Assembly: GCF_900129845.1 (NCBI RefSeq)
Contig: NZ_FQXB01000001.1
Span: forward strand, 1,364,001 to 1,428,000
Direction of reading: 5' to 3'
DNA: 64,000 nucleotides
DNA from: Cognatiyoonia sediminum
Lineage (GTDB): Bacteria > Pseudomonadota > Alphaproteobacteria > Rhodobacterales > Rhodobacteraceae
The notes beneath the pieces were generated by a model that saw only the letters and a program-made list of their open reading frames with translations, was not told where the DNA came from and searched no databases. Each line of letters begins with the position of its first letter. Position 1 is the first letter of the stretch. Positions 46,607 through 56,839 of this stretch are shown piece after piece. The translations under genes were made by a program, and so were the position numbers.

Positions 46607-47544
46607 GCCCGACGCGCCTCAATCGCCTGCCAAATCTTTTCAGCCACGTTGGTGCCGTCAAACCGCTCCAACTCCTGAATGCCAGTGGGCGAGGTGACGT
46701 TGATTTCCGTCAACCAATCTCCGATGACATCGATACCGACAAAAATCTGACCCTTTTCGCGCAACAAAGGCCCGATGGCCGCGCAAATCTCGCGATCCCG
46801 CTCAGTCAGCTCGACCTTTTCTGGCCGTCCACCCACATGCATGTTTGAGCGCGTCTCGCCCGCTGCGGGTACACGGTTGATGGCACCAACCGGCTCCCCA
46901 TCGATTAGGATCACCCGCTTATCGCCCTTGCTCACGTCAGGCAGGAACTTTTGCATGATCAATGGCTCGCGATTGATCCCACTGAACAACTCATGCAGCG
47001 ACGCTAGGTTGCTGTCAGACTGCGACAGCTTAAAGACGCCAGCGCCGCCATTGCCATAAAGCGGTTTCAAAATCACATCGCCGTGGTCTTCACGGAAGGT
47101 CTTCAGCGTCTCCAAATCACGCGCAATCATCGTCGGAGGCGTCAACTCTTGGAAGGACAGCACAAGCAGTTTTTCAGGATAGTTCCGCACCCAAAACGGA
47201 TCATTCACAACGAGCGTCTCTGGATGGATCATGTCCAACAGATGCGTCGTAGTGATGTAGCTCATGTCGAACGGTGGATCCTGCCGCAGCCACACTACAT
47301 CCCAATCACTCAGATCAACCTCTTGCTCGGCGCCGAGCTCAAAATGATCCCCCTCAACGCGCCGCACAGTAAGCGGCCAACCGCGCGCCAAAACATGCCC
47401 ATCACGATAGCTCAGCTTATCAGGTGTGTAGTAAAACAGCTCATGCCCGCGCGCCTGCGCCTCCTCCACGATACGGAAACTGCTGTCTGCATTGATATCT
47501 ATTGGGCCGATCGGGTCCATCTGAATGGCGACTTTCAGAGACAT
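46603..47544 (-). CDS. gshB: Glutathione synthetase
   Basis: Joins gamma-glutamylcysteine and glycine with ATP. 313 residues from the ATG at 47544. N-terminal [37 protein letters not shown], then the ATP-grasp: [18 protein letters not shown] and [20 protein letters not shown]. Normal length. Same strand as yraN and rsmI, 71 bp downstream. Confidence 0.97.
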   Translation of the reverse strand: MSLKVAIQMDPIGPIDINADSSFRIVEEAQARGHELFYYTPDKLSYRDGHVLARGWPLTVRRVEGDHFELGAEQEVDLSDWDVVWLRQDPPFDMSYITTTHLLDMIHPETLVVNDPFWVRNYPEKLLVLSFQELTPPTMIARDLETLKTFREDHGDVILKPLYGNGGAGVFKLSQSDSNLASLHELFSGINREPLIMQKFLPDVSKGDKRVILIDGEPVGAINRVPAAGETRSNMHVGGRPEKVELTERDREICAAIGPLLREKGQIFVGIDVIGDWLTEINVTSPTGIQELERFDGTNVAEKIWQAIEARRA

Positions 47545-47615
47545 TGGCACACCCCACTGTTGATCTTCACCTTCGCTACATGGCGCAGCCCAAAGATCAG
47601 TTCAATGGGAAGTCG

Positions 47616-47966
47616 TCAGTGAAAGATCACATTCTCAAGGATTCTGATGTCACCAGTCGCATCAACCGTCGGCACATCGAAACGGCAATCCGCGTCGCAA
47701 TCCGTATTCAGACTGAGAAATTCCTCTACCGCGCCGTAAATTCTGTTTTGTTGCCGCGCACTCAATTTTTGAACCGCAATGTCGTGCGATCTGCTTTTCT
47801 TGACTTCAACAAAGACAGTTTGCCCATCTCGCGTCGCAATCAGGTCTATCTCGCCACGTTTGCCGCGCCATCTATTCGCAGACAAAGAATACGCTGCGGA
47901 TAGATAGGCCGCCGCAACCGCGTTTTCGGATGCAACACCCGCATGGTAGCCAACCGATCCTGTCAT
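47616..47966 (-). CDS. yraN: YraN family (UPF0102) endonuclease-like protein
   Basis: 116 residues. Restriction-endonuclease-like fold: GVASENAVAAAYL, RWRGKRGEIDLIATRDGQ, VFVEVKKSRSHDIA. The E-I-D-L and E-V-K residues form the PD-(D/E)xK-type site. Biological role is still unclear. It starts in a 4-nt overlap with rsmI, an association conserved across proteobacteria. Confidence 0.93.
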   Translation of the reverse strand: MTGSVGYHAGVASENAVAAAYLSAAYSLSANRWRGKRGEIDLIATRDGQTVFVEVKKSRSHDIAVQKLSARQQNRIYGAVEEFLSLNTDCDADCRFDVPTVDATGDIRILENVIFH

Positions 47967-48826
47967 TCCTGTTCCTTCATATCCAACGCGCGCTGGTACA
48001 CGACCTTACGCGGCAAACCTAACGCGCCAGCCACAGCCGTTGCCGCATCCTTCACGCGCATCGTTTCTAGTGCCCGCCTTAGGGCCATATCGACATCGCC
48101 ATCAGAAACAGCATCGTTGTTAGACCGATCAACAACCACGACGAGTTCGCCTTTCACGGTGACGTCTACGAACCGATCAGCCAAGTCTTTCAAAGTACCT
48201 CTTTGCACCTCTTCAAACTTCTTTGTCAGTTCGCGACACACAGCCGCCGATCTCTCACCCACCAACGTATCCGACAAATCAATTAACATTTCCCCAATGC
48301 GTTTGGGCGATTCAAAGAAAATAAGCGTCATCTCGACATCACGCAGTTCCGCAATGGCTGCGCGTCTTTGAGATTTCGTAGACGGCAAGAAACCAATAAA
48401 AGCAAAGCGATCTGTTGGGAGCCCAGACAACGTTAGAGCGGCCAAAGGTGCGGAGGGACCCGGTGCGCAGGTCACTGAATGCCCCGCTTCTGTGGCAGCT
48501 TTCCCCAATTCATATCCCGGATCAGCGACCAAAGGCATCCCAGCTTCGGAGAAATATGCAACAGATTTCCCCTCTTCCATCTGCGCAATCAAACGTTCAA
48601 CAACCTTCGGCCCACTGTGATCGTGGAACGCAACGAGAGGGCGGTCGCGCAGGGGAACCCCATGAATTTCCATAAGTTTTCGCGTCGTCCGTGTATCTTC
48701 GGACGCCAAAACGTCTGCCGATGCAAGAATATCCAAGGCGCGAAGCGTGATGTCCCGCGCTGTTCCGATTGGTGTGGCCACGAAACAAAGACCGGCTGGC
48801 AAAGGGCTTAGCTTAAAATTCGTCAT
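47963..48826 (-). CDS. rsmI: 16S rRNA (cytidine1402-2'-O)-methyltransferase
   Basis: Methylates the ribose of C1402 in 16S rRNA using SAM. 287 residues, tetrapyrrole-methylase fold: LCFVATPIGTARDITLRALD, SEDTRTTRKLME, VAYFSEAGMPLVADPGYEL, GFLPSTKSQRR. Followed by yraN and gshB; diverges from the LpoA-like lipoprotein gene, the same rsmI/lpoA/yraN neighbourhood as in E. coli. Confidence 0.97.
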   Translation of the reverse strand: MTNFKLSPLPAGLCFVATPIGTARDITLRALDILASADVLASEDTRTTRKLMEIHGVPLRDRPLVAFHDHSGPKVVERLIAQMEEGKSVAYFSEAGMPLVADPGYELGKAATEAGHSVTCAPGPSAPLAALTLSGLPTDRFAFIGFLPSTKSQRRAAIAELRDVEMTLIFFESPKRIGEMLIDLSDTLVGERSAAVCRELTKKFEEVQRGTLKDLADRFVDVTVKGELVVVVDRSNNDAVSDGDVDMALRRALETMRVKDAATAVAGALGLPRKVVYQRALDMKEQE

Positions 48827-48927
48827 GGACCCTTCCTTCTGCGCCTTTATGATGCTCCTAACACATTCGGTGAAGGGCTCACCAATTTTCTAAGCCCGCA
48901 ACAGGATCAATTCGGAGGATTACCCGT

Positions 48928-50112
48928 ATGTCTCACTCGGTTGCGTTGCCAAAATTCTTGATCGGCAAACTCTTTGCTATTTTGTCATTTGCCTGGCTTG
49001 TTGCCTGTGAACCGGTCGCAATCGATACGAATGCAAATACAGGTCAACGGATTGACACATCGATCCCCGTTCAAGTTGCTCTTCTCGTTCCCGGGGGTGG
49101 CACCGAAGGGTCCGACCAACTGATTGCGAATGATCTCGAAAGTGCCGCGCGTTTGGCCATTGGTGATTTGAACGGTGTGGACGTCGATCTGCGCGTCTAC
49201 AACACCGGATCCGACCCCGCGCAAGCCGCGACGGTCGCGCGCGCAGCGGTAGATGACGGTGCAAAAATTCTTCTTGGGCCGCTCTTTGCAGAATCCGCAA
49301 ATGCTGCAGGCGTCGCAGTCGCAGGTGACAACGTCAACGTGCTGGCTTTCTCAAACAACCCCGCAATTGCTGGCGGTAACGTCTTTGTTTTGGGGTCTAC
49401 ATTCGAAAATACGGCCAATCGTTTGTCGAACTACGCGGCGAGAAACGGGATCGTGCGCATTGGTATCGTGCATGGCGATGATGTCGCTGGACAGGCCGGC
49501 CGAAATGCAATCGCGACTGCGCTGCGAGCGAATGGTTCGCAACTGGCCGGCGTCGAGAGCTATCCCTTGTCCCAGCAGGGTATCTTTACGAGCGTCGGAC
49601 AGATCACCTCCTCGCTACGGGCAAATGATGCGCAAGCGGTTTTCCTTACTGGCGGTGTGACTGGCGATCTGCCGATTATTGCCACGGCATTGGATGACAA
49701 CGGACTTGGCGCAGACGAAATCCAATACATCGGCCTGACCCGCTGGAATGCGGTGCCGCAGGCGATGTCGCTTCCCAGCCTTCAAGGTGGCGTCTTCGCA
49801 ATCCCCGACCGTGCTTTGACCGCAAGCTTCGAATCCCGCTTCTTTGAAGCATACGGCGCAACACCCCATCCGCTCGCAGGTTTGGCCTATGATGGCATCG
49901 CTGCCATTGGTGCACTGGTTGCCACTGGCAATCCAGACGCACTGACCAAGGCTGCTTTGACCACGCCTCAAGGGTTCCAAGGGACAAATGGTGTCTTCCG
50001 TTTGCTGCCCAACGGTCTTAATGAACGGGGATTAGCAATCGCAACTTTGCAAGAAGGCCAGGTCGTTATCCTTGAACCAGCACCAAGATCCTTCGGAAGC
50101 GCTGGCTTCTAA
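48928..50112 (+). CDS. Penicillin-binding protein activator, LpoA-like lipoprotein
   Basis: 394 residues. Lipoprotein signal with lipobox LVAC, lipidated Cys27. After a short linker comes a periplasmic-binding-protein type I fold (Peripla_BP_6): VALLVPGGGTEGSDQLIAND, AKILLGPLFAESANAAG, VRIGIVHGDDVAGQAGRNAI, LAGLAYDGIAAIGALV. It corresponds to the C-terminal domain of LpoA only; the N-terminal TPR part is missing, as is common outside gammaproteobacteria. Context next to rsmI supports LpoA kinship; activation of a penicillin-binding protein is inferred. GGAGG precedes the ATG. Confidence 0.85.
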   Translation: MSHSVALPKFLIGKLFAILSFAWLVACEPVAIDTNANTGQRIDTSIPVQVALLVPGGGTEGSDQLIANDLESAARLAIGDLNGVDVDLRVYNTGSDPAQAATVARAAVDDGAKILLGPLFAESANAAGVAVAGDNVNVLAFSNNPAIAGGNVFVLGSTFENTANRLSNYAARNGIVRIGIVHGDDVAGQAGRNAIATALRANGSQLAGVESYPLSQQGIFTSVGQITSSLRANDAQAVFLTGGVTGDLPIIATALDDNGLGADEIQYIGLTRWNAVPQAMSLPSLQGGVFAIPDRALTASFESRFFEAYGATPHPLAGLAYDGIAAIGALVATGNPDALTKAALTTPQGFQGTNGVFRLLPNGLNERGLAIATLQEGQVVILEPAPRSFGSAGF

Positions 50113-52870
50113 AGCCGAAAGTGCCGCTGGCCCTCTGATCTGCGCACCAGAGGCCCTATTCAATAAAGCCGCCGTCAGTGAGCGGCTTCACAGGCATATT
50201 GAAGCGGCAACTAGTCAAAAAGAGCAACGTAAAGCGATCGTCAACGTCCTCTCCGAGGCAATGGCAAACGGACGATCGGCTATTAAAGACGCTTTTCTGG
50301 CGTCGCCCTTGGCGGCGCAACAGACCACGACGTCCTATAGCTGGCTTACGGATCATGTCGTTTCAGCGGTGATTGAGACCGTCAAGACCCACCTCCACCC
50401 TTTGCCAAATCCAACCGATGCGGAGCGCCTGAGTGTCATCGCGGTTGGCGGCTACGGACGGGGGGAAATGGCGCCTTTCTCTGATGTAGACCTTCTCTTT
50501 CTCACACCCTACAAAATCACGCCTTGGGCCGAGAGCGTGATCGAATCCAGCCTCTACATCCTTTGGGACTTGAAGCTCAAAGTTGGCCACGCGAGCCGTA
50601 CGGTCAAAGATTGCGTCCGTCTTGCCAAAGAAGACTTCACCATCCGTACCTCTTTGGTGGAATATCGTTTTCTCACAGGTGACGAGGCCTTGGCCAAGTC
50701 CTTGGGCGAAACGCTGTGGAAGGACCTGTTCCGCAATACGGCATCGGAATTCATAGACGCCAAACTGGCCGAACGGTCCGAAAGGCACCGCAAACAAGGC
50801 GGCCAACGCTATGTGGTTGAGCCGAACGTCAAAGAAGGCAAAGGCGGGCTGCGCGATTTGCAGTCCCTTTATTGGATCAACAAATATATTCACCGCGTCC
50901 AAGACGCATCAGAACTGGTGAAGTTCGATGTCTTCACCGAGGATGAATTCAAAACATTCCGCGATGCCCACAATTTCCTTTGGGCCGTACGGTGTCACCT
51001 GCATCTAATCGCCAATCGTGCGGTCGATCAGCTGACCTTCGACATGCAAGTCGCCGTGGCAGAGGCCATGGGATACAAAGACAAGGCTGGTCGCCGCGCC
51101 GTCGAAGTCTTCATGCAGGATTATTTCCGCCATGCGACCCGTGTGGGCGAATTGACCCGTATCTTCCTGACCGCACAAGAAGACGCCCGAAAGAAATCAG
51201 CACCCATGCTGGAGAGGCTGTTCACACGGCGACGCCGCGCAAAGCCACCTTACGCGATTAAGCAAAATCGCATCACGATTGCCCAGCCGAAAGCTTTCTT
51301 ATCCGACAAGTTGAATATGCTTCGCTTGTTTGAAGAAGCTTTGCGCACGGGCACCTTGATCCATCCAGACGCAATGCGATTGATCGCAGCAAACCTTCAT
51401 CTCATCGATCAAGACATGCGTGACAGTAAGGAAGCCAACAAAATCTTCCTGGATTTGATGCTGAAGCACGGCAACCCAGAACGGGGCCTACGCCGGATGA
51501 ATGAGCTCGGCGTCTTGTCGGCTTTTGTGCCGGAGTTTGAGCACATCGTCGCGATGATGCAGTTCAATATGTATCACCACTACACGGTTGATGAGCATAT
51601 AATTCAGTGCATTAGTGTCCTAAGCTCGATTGAGCATGGTGAATTGAAGGAGGATTTGCCGATAGCTTCTGGCATCTTGGAGCGAGGTGTCAATCGACGG
51701 GTTCTCTATGTCGCGCTGCTACTTCATGACATCGCAAAAGGTCGTCCAGAAGATCACTCAATCCTCGGCGCGCAAATGGCACGAAAAATCGCGCCGCGGT
51801 TTGGCTTGAATAAGAAAGAATACGAAACCGTCGAGTGGTTGATCCGTTATCACCTGCTGATGTCAGATGTGGCACAAAAGCGAGACATCTCCGAACCGCG
51901 GACAGTCCGAGGATTCGCCAACGCAGTGAAATCGGTCGAACGCTTGGATTTACTGACCGTCCTAACAGTTTGCGATATTCGAGGCGTTGGCCCAGACACT
52001 TGGAACAATTGGAAAGCAGTTCTGATCCGGAACCTCTATGGCGCCACGCGTGACGCGCTTGAAAACGGCCTCGAAGATGTGAACCGCGAAAGTCGCGAAG
52101 CCGAAGCCAAGCGTCAACTGCGCGAGGCTTTGTCGGGTTGGGATGCAAAGGAGCTTCGCAAAGAGGTTGGCAGGCACTACGGCCCTTATTGGCAAGGTCT
52201 GCCGCCCGCAGCACAGGTTGTTTTTGCGAACCTGCTAAAAGACCTCGACGATGCGGAGGTTGCTATCGATCTCATGCTCGACCAAGACCGCGACGCTACC
52301 CGCGCCTGTTTCGCCATGGTGGATCACCCTGGCCTCTTCAGCCGCGTCGTCGGCGCGTTGGCCTTGGTGGGCGCAAACATCGTGGATGCACGGACCTACA
52401 CGACGAAAGACGGCTACGCCACAGCGGTCTTCTGGGTCCAAGATGCAGACGGTGCACCCTATGAAGAGGCTCGATTGCCGCGACTACGCACAATGATCCA
52501 AAAGACGCTCAAGGGCGAAGTGGTCGCCCGCGACGCGTTGAAAGATCGCGACAAAATCAAGAAACGCGAACGTGCGTTTAAGGTGCCAACGAACATCACC
52601 TTCGACAATGACGGGTCGGAAATCTACACCATCATCGAAGTCGACACCCGCGATCGCCCCGGACTTCTGTTCGACCTGACCCGAACTCTTGCACATAACA
52701 ACGTCTATATCGCCTCTGCCGTTATCGCGACCTATGGTGAGCAAGTTGTGGATACATTCTATGTAAAAGACATGGTGGGGCTTAAATTCTACTCTGACTC
52801 CAAACGCACTGCGTTGGAGAAGAAGTTGCGCGACGCGATTGCGCAAGGGTTTGAGCGGGCCACCGCATGA
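50072..52870 (+). CDS. glnD: Bifunctional PII uridylyltransferase/uridylyl-removing enzyme
   Basis: Senses glutamine and modifies PII proteins, the top of nitrogen control. 932 residues. Nucleotidyltransferase domain VGGYGRGEMAPFSDVDLLFL (about 123-142), HD domain (YHHYTVDEHIIQ near 500, LLHDIAKGRPEDHS), then two ACT domains (FAMVDHPGLFSRV near 742; IIEVDTRDRPGLLFDLTR near 850). The only plausible start is TTG at 50072, inside the end of the upstream lipoprotein gene (41-nt overlap); the first residues are not conserved, so the start is uncertain. Overlaps murJ by 4 nt. Confidence 0.95.
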   Translation: MNQHQDPSEALASKAESAAGPLICAPEALFNKAAVSERLHRHIEAATSQKEQRKAIVNVLSEAMANGRSAIKDAFLASPLAAQQTTTSYSWLTDHVVSAVIETVKTHLHPLPNPTDAERLSVIAVGGYGRGEMAPFSDVDLLFLTPYKITPWAESVIESSLYILWDLKLKVGHASRTVKDCVRLAKEDFTIRTSLVEYRFLTGDEALAKSLGETLWKDLFRNTASEFIDAKLAERSERHRKQGGQRYVVEPNVKEGKGGLRDLQSLYWINKYIHRVQDASELVKFDVFTEDEFKTFRDAHNFLWAVRCHLHLIANRAVDQLTFDMQVAVAEAMGYKDKAGRRAVEVFMQDYFRHATRVGELTRIFLTAQEDARKKSAPMLERLFTRRRRAKPPYAIKQNRITIAQPKAFLSDKLNMLRLFEEALRTGTLIHPDAMRLIAANLHLIDQDMRDSKEANKIFLDLMLKHGNPERGLRRMNELGVLSAFVPEFEHIVAMMQFNMYHHYTVDEHIIQCISVLSSIEHGELKEDLPIASGILERGVNRRVLYVALLLHDIAKGRPEDHSILGAQMARKIAPRFGLNKKEYETVEWLIRYHLLMSDVAQKRDISEPRTVRGFANAVKSVERLDLLTVLTVCDIRGVGPDTWNNWKAVLIRNLYGATRDALENGLEDVNRESREAEAKRQLREALSGWDAKELRKEVGRHYGPYWQGLPPAAQVVFANLLKDLDDAEVAIDLMLDQDRDATRACFAMVDHPGLFSRVVGALALVGANIVDARTYTTKDGYATAVFWVQDADGAPYEEARLPRLRTMIQKTLKGEVVARDALKDRDKIKKRERAFKVPTNITFDNDGSEIYTIIEVDTRDRPGLLFDLTRTLAHNNVYIASAVIATYGEQVVDTFYVKDMVGLKFYSDSKRTALEKKLRDAIAQGFERATA

Positions 52871-54420
52871 AGCCCATCCGCCTCATGGCTGGTTTCTTTA
52901 CTGTGGGCCTTTGGACCTTTCTGAGTCGTATTTTCGGATTTGCCCGCGACATTCTAATTGCCGCAACGCTCGGCACTGGTCCCGTGGCCGAGGCTTTTCT
53001 AATCGCATTCTCGCTCCCCAACCTCTTTCGCCGTTTTTTTGCCGAGGGCGCGTTCAACATGGCCTTTGTGCCGATGTTCTCGAAAAAGGTGGAAGGGGGC
53101 GATGATCCACATCGGTTCGCGCAAGATGCTTTTGTTGGATTGGGATTTGTCCTGACTGTGTTCTCGGTCGTCGGCATCATCTTTATGCCGCTCCTCGTCA
53201 CAGCAATGGCCTCGGGCTTCAGAGGCGACGAACGATTTGATTTGGCGGTCCTCTATGGCCGGATCGCTTTCCCTTACATCCTCTTTATCTCTCTCGCGGC
53301 CCTCCTCTCAGGCGTGTTGAACGCTGTCGGTCGGTTCATGGCAGCCGCTGCCGCCCCTGTGTTGTTAAACGTCATATTCGTAGTAACGATCGGCATCACA
53401 TTCATGGGCGGTTCGACCGAACCAAGCGAGATTGGCAGCGCCCTCGCCTATGCCGTACCCGTCGCGGGCATCGCGCAACTGGCCCTCGTCTGGGTCGCAG
53501 CAAAGCGCGCGGGCTATCCGCTAAAATTCGCGCGGCCTCGGATGACGCCGGAATTGAAACACCTTGCGATCATCGCGCTGCCCGCCGCACTGGCCGGCGG
53601 CGTTGTTCAGATCAACCTGCTTGTCGGGCGCCAAGTCGCTAGTTTCTTTGATGGTGCGGTTGCTTGGCTGAGTTACGCGGACAGGCTTTACCAACTTCCG
53701 CTAGGCGTCGTCGGCATCGCGATTGGAGTCGTGTTGCTGCCCCATCTTTCTCGGAGATTGCAGGCGGGCGATACCGCCGGAAGCCGCGATGCTTTTAATC
53801 GCGCCACAGAAGTCAGCCTCGCCCTAACGATACCTGCATCGTTCGCTCTCATCGTGATCCCCGTCCCGCTGATCAGCGTGCTGTTCGAACGCGGAGCCTT
53901 CACCGCAGAAGACACGCAAGCAACGGCTTTGGCTGTCGCCATTTATGGTCTCGGATTGCCCGCTTTCGTCTTGCAAAAAACTCTGCAACCGCTGTTCTTT
54001 GCCCGAGAAGATACAAAACGGCCCTTCCACTACGCCTTGATTGCGATGGTGCTGAACGCCGCATTGGCCATCGGCCTAGCCCCCGTCATCGGCTATATCG
54101 CCGCAGCTGTTGGAACATCCGCAACCGGCTGGGCCATGGTTGCTCTGCTCTGGCGCGGGTCGCGCGGTATGGGCGAAGCGGCGATGGTCGGCGCGCGCCT
54201 CAAACGCCGCACCGGACTGATCATTGTCGCATCGGTTGGGATGAGTGCCGTTCTATTCGGTCTGACGCTCGCATTGGCGAACAGCGCCTACACTGCTTCG
54301 ACCGTTCTTGGCCTGACCATTTTGATCGCCAGCGGGATCATCAGCTACTTTGGCATCGGCCAACTGATCGGTGCGTTTAAACTGTCAGAGTTCCGTTCCG
54401 CCATGCGCCGCAGCGCTTAG
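52867..54420 (+). CDS. murJ: Lipid II flippase MurJ
   Basis: Flips the undecaprenyl-linked peptidoglycan precursor across the inner membrane. 517 residues, about 14 membrane segments of the MOP/MVF superfamily. TFLSRIFGFARDILIAATLG and FSLPNLFRRFFAEGAFNMAF are the family signature, with conserved Arg residues of the central cavity. LPLGVVGIAIGVVLLPHLSR is another hallmark. Translationally coupled to glnD; the stop overlaps that of the converging rhomboid-like gene. Confidence 0.96.
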   Translation: MKPIRLMAGFFTVGLWTFLSRIFGFARDILIAATLGTGPVAEAFLIAFSLPNLFRRFFAEGAFNMAFVPMFSKKVEGGDDPHRFAQDAFVGLGFVLTVFSVVGIIFMPLLVTAMASGFRGDERFDLAVLYGRIAFPYILFISLAALLSGVLNAVGRFMAAAAAPVLLNVIFVVTIGITFMGGSTEPSEIGSALAYAVPVAGIAQLALVWVAAKRAGYPLKFARPRMTPELKHLAIIALPAALAGGVVQINLLVGRQVASFFDGAVAWLSYADRLYQLPLGVVGIAIGVVLLPHLSRRLQAGDTAGSRDAFNRATEVSLALTIPASFALIVIPVPLISVLFERGAFTAEDTQATALAVAIYGLGLPAFVLQKTLQPLFFAREDTKRPFHYALIAMVLNAALAIGLAPVIGYIAAAVGTSATGWAMVALLWRGSRGMGEAAMVGARLKRRTGLIIVASVGMSAVLFGLTLALANSAYTASTVLGLTILIASGIISYFGIGQLIGAFKLSEFRSAMRRSA

Positions 54421-55100
54421 CGCGGACGCCGCATCCGCTTTACAAAAGCTGTCCACCCACCTGGCGCGGCCAAAATGCTGGCAAAGAAACCCGCAATGAA
54501 CCCAGCCAGCTCAGCAATCCAAATCTGATCTCCGCCAAATACCAAGCCAAACACAAGTTGAATGGCGAGCAATATCCCGATGAGCCGGAAGGCCTGCAAC
54601 TGATTTGCACCGAGCGAGCCTAATCGAACAAAAATCACATAAGTGTAGGCCCCGATCAAACCGTAGACTGGCACGAAAGACCCATAAAGAGGACGCAAGC
54701 CATCCAACAGGATACCAAAAACCAAAGCGCCGAAGATGATCGAGACGAAAAAGACGATGAGCATGGGGACATTCCCAAAAATCTCGCCCACAAACTTGCC
54801 CAGCGCCAAGGTCAACGCGGCAGCGAAGATCGAACTTAAGAAACTGCTGTTGACGAAGGCATAGGTCACAAATCTCTTTAGCAGATCAAAACTGTATTCA
54901 TTGCGTTCAATGATCGCGTCCCACACCAGCGGCGAATAGGCATATTCCTGAAGCGCACTTAACCGCCAACCGATCCCCTCGGCCCCGCCAACAAAGCCTG
55001 CACCGGCGGCAGAAAAGACGATCTCCACCCCAATGATCAGCAATGCCATGGCAATCGCTGCGGGAGGAATGGCATTCACGGGGCTTTCATACTGCTCCAT
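54417..55100 (-). CDS. Rhomboid-fold membrane protein lacking catalytic residues
   Basis: 227 residues from the ATG at 55100 (AGGA 8 nt upstream; GTG at 55103 is possible). About six hydrophobic segments. Layout follows rhomboid proteases: [13 protein letters not shown] matches the RFxTYxFxHGSxxH region, YGLIGAYTY the GLSG motif, [11 protein letters not shown] the AHxGGFxxG helix. But the catalytic Ser is Ile149, the catalytic His is Glu197, and the oxyanion Asn position is Ala. It should therefore be proteolytically dead, like eukaryotic iRhoms or derlins. It lies tail-to-tail with murJ and diverges from trpS. Role unknown. Confidence 0.78.
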   Translation of the reverse strand: MEQYESPVNAIPPAAIAMALLIIGVEIVFSAAGAGFVGGAEGIGWRLSALQEYAYSPLVWDAIIERNEYSFDLLKRFVTYAFVNSSFLSSIFAAALTLALGKFVGEIFGNVPMLIVFFVSIIFGALVFGILLDGLRPLYGSFVPVYGLIGAYTYVIFVRLGSLGANQLQAFRLIGILLAIQLVFGLVFGGDQIWIAELAGFIAGFFASILAAPGGWTAFVKRMRRPR

Positions 55101-55184
55101 CACGGTGTCCTGTTGTCATTGACCAAACGCTCTGGCATGGGTAAGCGACGTTTTCTGACAATTCCAGACCGGTTTTACACGATC

Positions 55185-56201
55185 ATGACCCAGTCCTTCA
55201 CGCCTCGCGTCTTCTCTGGCATCAAACCCTCCGGCGGTTTGACCCTTGGCAACTACCTCGGCGCCATCAAACGCTTTGTCGGAATGCAAGGCGGAGAGTT
55301 CGAAACGGTTTACTGCGTGGTTGATATGCACGCGATCACGGTCTGGCAGGATCCAACGGAACTAGCGACGGCGACGCGCGAAGTCGCTGCGGGCTATATG
55401 GCTGCCGGCCTAGATCCAACAAAGTCCATTCTGTTCAACCAATCTCAGGTTTCTGCTCATGCCGAGCTGGGTTGGATCTTCAACTGTGTGGCCCGTGTTG
55501 GTTGGATGAACCGCATGACCCAATTCAAAGACAAAGCAGGCAGCAATGCTGAGAAAGTCTCGCTGGGCCTTTACGCGTACCCTTCATTGATGGCCGCCGA
55601 CATTCTGCTCTACCACGCCACCCATGTGCCGGTGGGCGAGGATCAGAAACAGCACGTCGAACTGACCCGCGACATTGCGGCGAAATTCAATCACGACTTC
55701 AAGGTTGATTTCTTCCCCGAAACCGAACCGGTGATCGAAGGCCCCGCCACCCGCGTCATGAACCTGCGAGACGGCACCAAGAAGATGTCAAAATCTGGTG
55801 AAAGCGACATGGAGCGGATCAATATGCTCGATGATGCCGACAAGATCGCGAAAAAGTTCAAAAAGGCAAAAACCGATCCGGAATCGCTGCCAGAAACACT
55901 GGACGGCTTAAAAGATCGGCCTGAGGCGCGAAACCTCGTCGATATCTATTCGGCGCTCAACGACTCAACACCAGAAGCTGTGATTGCCGAATATGCGGGC
56001 GCGGGCTGGGGACAGTTCAAACCAACCCTTGCCGATCTGGCCGTCGCGAAACTCGCGCCGATTTCGGAAGAGATGCAGCGCTTGATGAACGACCCCACCG
56101 AGATTGACCGCATTCTTGCCAACGGCGCGGAAAAGGCGCGCGGCATCGCGAACCCGATCTTGAAAGACACCTACGATATCGTGGGCTTCCTGCGCGGCTG
56201 A
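55185..56201 (+). CDS. trpS: Tryptophanyl-tRNA synthetase
   Basis: Charges tRNA-Trp. 338 residues from the ATG at 55185 ([20 protein letters not shown]), the usual N-terminus; the frame is open further upstream to 55113 but without family resemblance. Class I signatures: [16 protein letters not shown], with GNYL in place of HIGH, and KKMSKSG for [25 protein letters not shown] is the ATP/Trp pocket. No strong ribosome site is seen. Confidence 0.96.
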   Translation: MTQSFTPRVFSGIKPSGGLTLGNYLGAIKRFVGMQGGEFETVYCVVDMHAITVWQDPTELATATREVAAGYMAAGLDPTKSILFNQSQVSAHAELGWIFNCVARVGWMNRMTQFKDKAGSNAEKVSLGLYAYPSLMAADILLYHATHVPVGEDQKQHVELTRDIAAKFNHDFKVDFFPETEPVIEGPATRVMNLRDGTKKMSKSGESDMERINMLDDADKIAKKFKKAKTDPESLPETLDGLKDRPEARNLVDIYSALNDSTPEAVIAEYAGAGWGQFKPTLADLAVAKLAPISEEMQRLMNDPTEIDRILANGAEKARGIANPILKDTYDIVGFLRG

Positions 56202-56304
56202 TCTGCAGCAGCGCACAGAGCCTCTGCATCCGCAAAACTGGTAAATTGGGAAGGCATACCCATATGCTATTTCAATTCTTACTATTTTTGTCGGAGTTTC
56301 AAAA

Positions 56305-56796
56305 ATGACAAAATCTGGTTTTGCCACCCCTCACATCGGCCACGTTCATTTGAAAGTGTCCGACCTTGACCGCGCTGTTGCGTTTTATCGAGACATCATT
56401 GGCTTGGACGTGATGACTCGCATGGGCGACAAAGCTGCCTTTCTAGGCGCTGACGGTTATCATCATCACATCGGCCTCAACACTTGGGAAAGCAAGGGCG
56501 GTACGCCAGCGCCACGCGGCCATACGGGCCTCTACCATACTGCGTTTCTCTACCCCGACCTCGCTACGCTCGCGCAAACGCTTCGACGCGCGTTGGACGC
56601 TGGTGTTGAAATTGAAGGCGCGGCGGACCACGGCGTCTCACAAGCGATCTACTTCAATGATCCAGACGGCAACGGGATCGAAATCTATGTTGATCGCGAC
56701 GAAAGTGAATGGCCTCGCGATGCCGATGGATCACTCAACTTGCCGACCAGCCGGTTCGATTTGAATGCGCTGCTTGAGACATACGAGACGTCCTAA
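56305..56796 (+). CDS. VOC (glyoxalase/extradiol dioxygenase-like) family protein
   Basis: 163 residues with paired beta-alpha-beta-beta-beta modules: IGHVHLKVSDLDRAVAFYRD at the start, YHHHIGLNTW, HTGLYHTAFLYPDL, then IYFNDPDGNGIEIYVDR. Metal-binding candidates are His in GHVHLKV, His in GLYHTAF and Glu in GIEIY, the arrangement seen in catechol 2,3-dioxygenase-type CatE proteins. Substrate unknown. CGGAG lies before the ATG. Confidence 0.87.
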   Translation: MTKSGFATPHIGHVHLKVSDLDRAVAFYRDIIGLDVMTRMGDKAAFLGADGYHHHIGLNTWESKGGTPAPRGHTGLYHTAFLYPDLATLAQTLRRALDAGVEIEGAADHGVSQAIYFNDPDGNGIEIYVDRDESEWPRDADGSLNLPTSRFDLNALLETYETS

Positions 56797-56839
56797 CTGT
56801 CACAAATCTGAATCGCGTACATCCTAGAAATAGGGCACC

